The notes under the pieces: model-generated
The model's input: the letters and a program-made list of their open reading frames with translations, nothing else
Databases searched by the model: none
Told to the model about the DNA's origin: nothing
Position numbers and translations under genes: made by a program
Part shown: positions 62,790 through 64,000 of the stretch, piece after piece
Numbering within the stretch: the stretch's first letter is position 1
How the letters are laid out: each line of letters begins with the position of its first letter
Source: SZUA-320 sp963707875
GTDB lineage: Bacteria; Gemmatimonadota; Gemmatimonadetes; Gemmatimonadales; GWC2-71-9
Assembly (NCBI GenBank): GCA_963707875.1
Contig: CAVPRU010000001.1
Location: 1,116,001-1,180,000 of the forward strand
Direction of reading: 5' to 3'
DNA length: 64,000 nt

Positions 62790-64000
62790 GTGACCGTGAC
62801 CACCCTCCGTATTGCCATCGTCGGCGCCGGCCCTTCGGGGTTTTTCCTGGCTGAGAAGCTGCTGGGCCAGAGCGACCGACCCGTGGCCGTCGATCTGTAC
62901 GAACGACTCCCGACGCCCTACGGCCTGGTGCGTTTCGGAGTCGCCCCGGATCACGAAAAGATCAAGAACGTCACCCGGACCTTCGACCGCACGGCGGGCC
63001 GCCCGGGGTTCCGGTTCTTCGGGAATGTGGACGTCGGCCACACCATTCCGCTCGACGAACTGCGCACCCACTACCACGCCGTGTGTTTTGCCACCGGGGC
63101 GCAGACCGATCGCCGGATGAACATCCCGGGCGAGGATCTGCTGGGCAGTCACCCGGCGACCGAATTCGTTGCCTGGTACAACGGGCATCCCGAGTATCGG
63201 GACTTTGCCTTTGACCTCTCGGTGGAGCGGGTTGCGGTGGTCGGGGTGGGCAACGTGGCGGTGGACGTGGCCCGGATTCTCTCGCGGACGCCGGAGGAGC
63301 TGGCGAAGACCGACATCGCTCCCCATGCCCTGGAGGCGCTGAGACAGAGCCAGGTGAGGGAGATCTATCTGCTGGGCCGGCGGGGCCCGGCGCAGGCCGC
63401 ATTCACCAACCCCGAGGTCAAGGAGCTGGGCGAGCTGGAGGGCGCCGATGTCGCCTGCCGACCCGAGGAGGTGGCCCTCGATGTCCTGAGTGCTGCCGCA
63501 CTCGCACAGGAGGAGGACGCCGCCACCCGGAAGAAACTCGACATCCTGACCGATTTCTCCGGTCGCACCCGGTCCGGCAAGGGACGTTGTCTCACCCTTC
63601 GCTTCCTGGTCTCCCCCACCGAACTGACCGGCGACGCGCAGGGGCGGGTTACCGGCATGGTGCTGGCGCGGAATCGTCTGGTCGAGGGGAAGGGTGGCTC
63701 GCTCCGACCGGAGGCCACCGGGGAGACCGAGACCCTGCCGGTCGGCCTGGTTTTCCGGTCGGTCGGCTATCGCGGGATCGAGATCCCCGGGCTCCCGTTC
63801 GACGAGCGTTCGGGCACGGTGCCGAACTCGGCGGGACGGGTCACCGATGGCGGCAACCCGGTCCCGGGACTGTACGTGGCCGGGTGGATCAAGCGGGGCC
63901 CGAGTGGTGTGATCGGCACCAACAAGCCGGACGCCGGCGAGACCGCCGACAGCCTCCTGGCAGACGCCGCCGCGGGAACCCTCCCCGAACCGGCCCACCC
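62790..64000 (+). CDS. fprA: Ferredoxin/adrenodoxin-NADP+ reductase (C-terminus cut by window edge)
   Basis: Flavoenzyme passing electrons between NADPH and ferredoxin. The frame stays open to base 64000 (403 codons visible). The FAD-binding motif IAIVGAGPSGFFLAE starts at residue 8, followed by YERLPTPYGLVRFGVAPDH. The NADP-binding part has VAVVGVGNVAVDVARIL and LLGRRGPAQAAFTNPE, the adrenodoxin-reductase signature. GWIKRGPSGVIGTNK near the visible end is also typical. An in-frame TAG at 62760 limits the start to GTG 62790 or GTG 62796; neither has a strong ribosome-binding site. Confidence 0.93.
   Translation, partial: MTVTTLRIAIVGAGPSGFFLAEKLLGQSDRPVAVDLYERLPTPYGLVRFGVAPDHEKIKNVTRTFDRTAGRPGFRFFGNVDVGHTIPLDELRTHYHAVCFATGAQTDRRMNIPGEDLLGSHPATEFVAWYNGHPEYRDFAFDLSVERVAVVGVGNVAVDVARILSRTPEELAKTDIAPHALEALRQSQVREIYLLGRRGPAQAAFTNPEVKELGELEGADVACRPEEVALDVLSAAALAQEEDAATRKKLDILTDFSGRTRSGKGRCLTLRFLVSPTELTGDAQGRVTGMVLARNRLVEGKGGSLRPEATGETETLPVGLVFRSVGYRGIEIPGLPFDERSGTVPNSAGRVTDGGNPVPGLYVAGWIKRGPSGVIGTNKPDAGETADSLLADAAAGTLPEPAH

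Noticed and set aside
1..64000. Prophage, insertion sequence, CRISPR array, tRNA or rRNA
   Set aside because: No transposase, integrase, regular spaced repeats or RNA-gene sequence was found while reading both strands.

Overview
The window is about 64 kb of GC-rich DNA that reads like a chromosomal segment of a Gemmatimonadota bacterium. The pointers are: Ser/Thr kinases fused to TolB-like and TPR regions, lipoprotein beta-propellers with the DSAGVTIVEN-type N-terminus, many exported peptidases and outer-membrane barrels, and several ECF sigma/anti-sigma pairs. This placement is inference from gene style; no rRNA, tRNA, CRISPR array, phage or insertion sequence was seen. The first gene (a kinase) and the last (ferredoxin-NADP reductase) are cut by the window edges. 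No gap between genes exceeds 300 bases.

Layout. 1-9.8 kb: partial receptor kinase, divergent leuS with a coupled SLC13 transporter, multicopper oxidase, a glycine-zipper protein and a second kinase. 9.9-15.2 kb: penicillin-acylase lipoprotein, rhodanese, beta-propeller lipoprotein, small secreted protein. 15.4-19.2 kb (minus): operon of an MbfA-type ferritin-like/VIT1 iron transporter, PLP decarboxylase, cupin and rhomboid. 19.3-21.5 kb: ECF sigma, zinc-type anti-sigma, two-PDZ protein. 21.5-25.3 kb: beta-propeller, DUF3187-like barrel, Fe(2+)-trafficking protein, small membrane protein, FabH. 25.4-31.6 kb (minus): seven tightly overlapping genes, ECF sigma, anti-sigma, Spy/CpxP-like protein, TolC, and MacAB-type ATPase, adaptor and permease. 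31.6-34.4 kb (minus): cyclophilin, DUF6941-like, HD protein, phospholipase D. 34.5-40.2 kb (minus): M28 peptidase, fRMsr-like GAF protein, alpha/beta hydrolase, unknown, DNA polymerase X, endonuclease III. 40.4-44.8 kb: HEAT protein, parvulin lipoprotein, cupredoxin lipoprotein, barrel protein. 44.9-48.9 kb (minus): porin, TM2 protein, M1 peptidase, VOC protein. 49.1-55.5 kb: M20 peptidase, then ECF sigma, anti-sigma and two exported proteins built from repeats carrying a K/Q-A-x-F-x-L-S/G-Q signature, then a secreted unknown with a hairpin over its start codon. 55.5-62.3 kb: Tat-linked gluconate-dehydrogenase-type pair, M14 peptidase, esterase. 62.4-64 kb: HU and FprA.

Functionally the segment suggests an aerobic heterotroph that degrades peptides outside the cytoplasm (M1, M14, M20, M28, penicillin acylase), senses envelope state through three ECF modules, and exports compounds through a sigma-controlled MacAB-TolC-like pump.

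About sixteen single-base-type frame breaks interrupt at least twelve otherwise intact genes, several in homopolymers. This is best explained by uncorrected sequencing indels, so the split genes are annotated over their full span.
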